From: CAYVVT01 sp964454335
GTDB lineage: Bacteria; Fidelibacterota; UBA8477; JABMPR01
DNA: 64,000 bases
NCBI GenBank assembly: GCA_964454335.1
Contig: CAYVVT010000001.1
Span: 248,001-312,000 of the forward strand
Reading direction: 5' to 3'
Under the pieces are notes generated by a model. The model did no database searches and was not told the DNA's origin. It saw only the letters and a list, made by a program, of their open reading frames with translations. Below, piece after piece: positions 62,047 through 64,000 of the stretch. The first letter of the stretch is position 1; each line of letters begins with the position of its first letter. The translations under genes and the position numbers were made by a program.

Positions 62047-62972
62047 TGGTGCAATTTGTCATCAGACGTTTTATCCAATTGATACCCGTTATCCTCGGTA
62101 TCATCCTGCTCACCTTCATCCTTATGTACATCGTACCCGGTGATCCCGTGTTGTCCATGGTAGGTGAGCGCTATGATGAAGAAACCCTGGAGCGGCTGCG
62201 TGAGCAATTCCACCTGAACGACCCCCTTTTAAAACAATTCGGTCATTACATCTGGGGTCTGCTGCAGGGAGATCTGGGAGTCTCATTCATTACCCAGCAG
62301 CCGGTGAGTGAAATGATCATGCAACGATTCCCCGCCACGATGCTGCTGGCTATGGGAGCCATGTTCATCTCGATCCTCATGGGGATCAGCATCGGGGTGA
62401 TCTCTTCACTGAAACCCCATTCCTGGCTGGATCGCACCACGATGTTCGTTGCCCTCATCGGGATTTCAGCTCCGGTCTTCTGGGTGGGATTGTTGCTGGT
62501 GATCGGCGCCCGATCGATCGGTTGGCCCTATCTCACCGGGTATGGATGCCTGCCCTACCTCATCCTGCCGGCGATCACCCTGGGAACACGCAGTGCAGCC
62601 TTCCTGGCCAGAGTGACCCGGGCGAACATGCTGGAGGTCCTCAACCAGGACTATGTGCGTACGGCCAAGGCCAAGGGACTACCGGCTTTCATCGTGGTCA
62701 TGAAACACGCCCTGAAGAATACCCTGATCCCGATCATCACCATCATAGGAGTGGATTTTGGCAGCTATCTCTCCGGCGCCGTACTCACCGAATCGATCTT
62801 CAACTGGCCAGGAATCGGACGTCTGGCTTTGAATGCCATTCTCAAACGTGATTTCCCGGTGATCCAGGGCGCTGTCCTGGTAACGGCCCTGGTCTTTGTC
62901 ACTACCAACTTCATCGTGGATCTTCTCTATGGCGTCATCGATCCCCGGATCCGGGTAAGGAAGAAGACCTGA
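62046..62972 (+). CDS. Peptide ABC transporter permease, DppB-like
   Basis: 308 residues from MVQFVIRRFIQLIPVI. The DppB pattern is VPGDPVLSMVGERYDEETLERLREQFHLNDPLLKQF, GDLGVSFITQQPV and coupling motif DYVRTAKAKGLPAFIVVMKHALKN. It ends VDLLYGVIDPRIRV. The start codon overlaps the EamA stop (TGATG). Confidence 0.95.
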   Translation: MVQFVIRRFIQLIPVILGIILLTFILMYIVPGDPVLSMVGERYDEETLERLREQFHLNDPLLKQFGHYIWGLLQGDLGVSFITQQPVSEMIMQRFPATMLLAMGAMFISILMGISIGVISSLKPHSWLDRTTMFVALIGISAPVFWVGLLLVIGARSIGWPYLTGYGCLPYLILPAITLGTRSAAFLARVTRANMLEVLNQDYVRTAKAKGLPAFIVVMKHALKNTLIPIITIIGVDFGSYLSGAVLTESIFNWPGIGRLALNAILKRDFPVIQGAVLVTALVFVTTNFIVDLLYGVIDPRIRVRKKT

Positions 62973-63838
62973 TGCGCCGGGGCAGTATCTGGGCGGAGAC
63001 CTACCGCAGTGTGAGCAGAAATCCCTCTGCTCTCTTCGGCCTGGGCCTGGTTTTCGTGCTGGTCTTTGTCGGCGTCTTCGCTCCCTGGGTGGCGCCCTAT
63101 GATCCATATGACGCAGATCTGGACATCAGCCTGAAACCGCCGTCGGCGGAACATTGGCTGGGTACGGACGAAGAGGGCCGCGACGTCCTGTCCCGGATCA
63201 TCTTTGGTGCCCGCATCTCACTGAAGGTCGGTATCCTGGCATCTACTATCTCACTTCTCATCGGTGCCATGCTGGGATTGCTGGCCGGCTTCTTCCGGGG
63301 CTGGCTGGAAACCATCATCATGCGCTTCACCGATGTGATGTTCGGCTTTCCCGCCTTGCTGTTCATGATCGGGATCACCGCGGCGGTCCCGCGCCCCAGT
63401 GTGGAGGTCGCTATGGTGGCCATCGGCCTGGTAAGCTGGCCGGGGATGGCTCGCATCATGCGCTCGCAGGTATTGACAGTGATCGAACGGGAATATGTCT
63501 CGGCTGCATATTCGCTTGGGTTCTCACGACTGCGGGTCATGCTCCGGCATGTTCTGCCCAATTGTCTGGCACCCGTAATTGTCGCCTTCACCATGAGCAT
63601 TGCAGGTGCGGTGATGGCCGAAGCCAGTCTTTCCTTCATCGGTCTGGGAGCACAGCCGCCGGAACCCAGCTGGGGCTCCATGATCTCCTTCGGTCGCATG
63701 CATCTGCGTGGTGAATGGTGGATCTCAGTCTTCCCGGGTATTGCCGTGGCCATCATGGTGATGGGCTTCAATCTTTTTGGTGAAGGCCTGCGTGATGCCT
63801 TGGATCCCACCATGCGGAACAGAAAAACGAACAGCTGA
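62972..63838 (+). CDS. Peptide ABC transporter permease, DppC-like
   Basis: 288 residues. Family features: FAPWVAPYDPYD, HWLGTDEEGRDVLSRIIFGARISL, coupling motif EYVSAAYSLGFSRLRVMLRHVLPN and LSFIGLGAQPPEPSWG. Complete; begins at TGATG overlap. The partner ATPase genes should lie beyond the right edge. No gene is visible in the last 160 bases. Confidence 0.95.
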   Translation: MRRGSIWAETYRSVSRNPSALFGLGLVFVLVFVGVFAPWVAPYDPYDADLDISLKPPSAEHWLGTDEEGRDVLSRIIFGARISLKVGILASTISLLIGAMLGLLAGFFRGWLETIIMRFTDVMFGFPALLFMIGITAAVPRPSVEVAMVAIGLVSWPGMARIMRSQVLTVIEREYVSAAYSLGFSRLRVMLRHVLPNCLAPVIVAFTMSIAGAVMAEASLSFIGLGAQPPEPSWGSMISFGRMHLRGEWWISVFPGIAVAIMVMGFNLFGEGLRDALDPTMRNRKTNS

Positions 63839-64000
63839 TCCGGTCGGTGGCTTGATGCGAAATCAAATAGATGGTTAATATTATCACAATAAAGTGGTTG
63901 CCGCACAGTGGCATATCTTTTAGTATATCGCGCGTTGAATGACAGTACGGGGGAGTTAAGAATCTCAAACAGGCATAACGATTCGTTGGCCGTACCCCGC

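Noticed and set aside
63839..64000. Possible start of another gene at the right edge
   Set aside because: GGGGGAG is seen near 63950 but no start codon follows at a useful distance before the window ends.

Overview
The window carries about 60 protein genes and one tRNA gene. They are packed tightly and often overlap by 1 to 8 bases. It is a bacterial chromosome fragment of moderate GC. The cell is Gram-negative: there are many lipoprotein signal peptides, several predicted outer-membrane barrels, a LolA-like carrier and an RND exporter. It uses the MEP isoprenoid route (ispF, ispE) and a membrane pyrophosphatase of the K+-dependent type. This gene mix and style would fit the Fibrobacterota-Chlorobiota-Bacteroidota neighbourhood (for example a Marinimicrobia-like lineage). 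That placement is inference; no rRNA gene is present to confirm it.

Bases 1-11449 are all on the minus strand: an alkaline phosphatase cut by the window edge, a small membrane protein, a NatAB-like ABC exporter behind a nucleotide-cyclase-like domain, a hybrid histidine kinase, two beta-lactamase-family serine hydrolases, and a redoxin with a stand-alone DsbD N-terminal domain. From 11616 to 31092 the plus strand holds housekeeping genes: uvrA, ruvB-queA, ispF-dedA-gltX, two VOC proteins, a HAD phosphatase, a cupin, ispE-tRNA-Gln-prs-rplY-pth-hppA, and rpsF-rpsR-rplI ending at a strong terminator. A CPBP protease, a barrel protein and a phosphate butyryl/acetyltransferase follow. Then come a transaldolase-like gene, an MFS transporter and the repair pair mutM and xthA.

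Bases 35024-41849 encode a Yej-type peptide importer. It has a palindrome-overlapped promoter, a binding lipoprotein, a stem-loop, two permeases and two ATPases. The first ATPase has two inserted transmembrane hairpins inside its nucleotide-binding domain, which is the most unusual protein seen here. Next is a compact operon of a membrane-anchored transglutaminase-like protein with an ABC exporter; its permease appears to start at a CTG codon.

Bases 46184-57618 are mostly minus strand: a SpoIID-NlpC/P60 fusion with a small lipoprotein, a GNAT enzyme, a DUF2271 lipoprotein, and a TetR / LolA-like / barrel / RND operon. The promoter of that operon has a perfect TetR-type palindrome filling its 18-base spacer. 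From 58010 to the right edge a second peptide ABC system (binding lipoprotein, then DppB- and DppC-like permeases) is interrupted by three membrane-protein genes, including DUF819 and EamA proteins. Its ATPases are not in the window.
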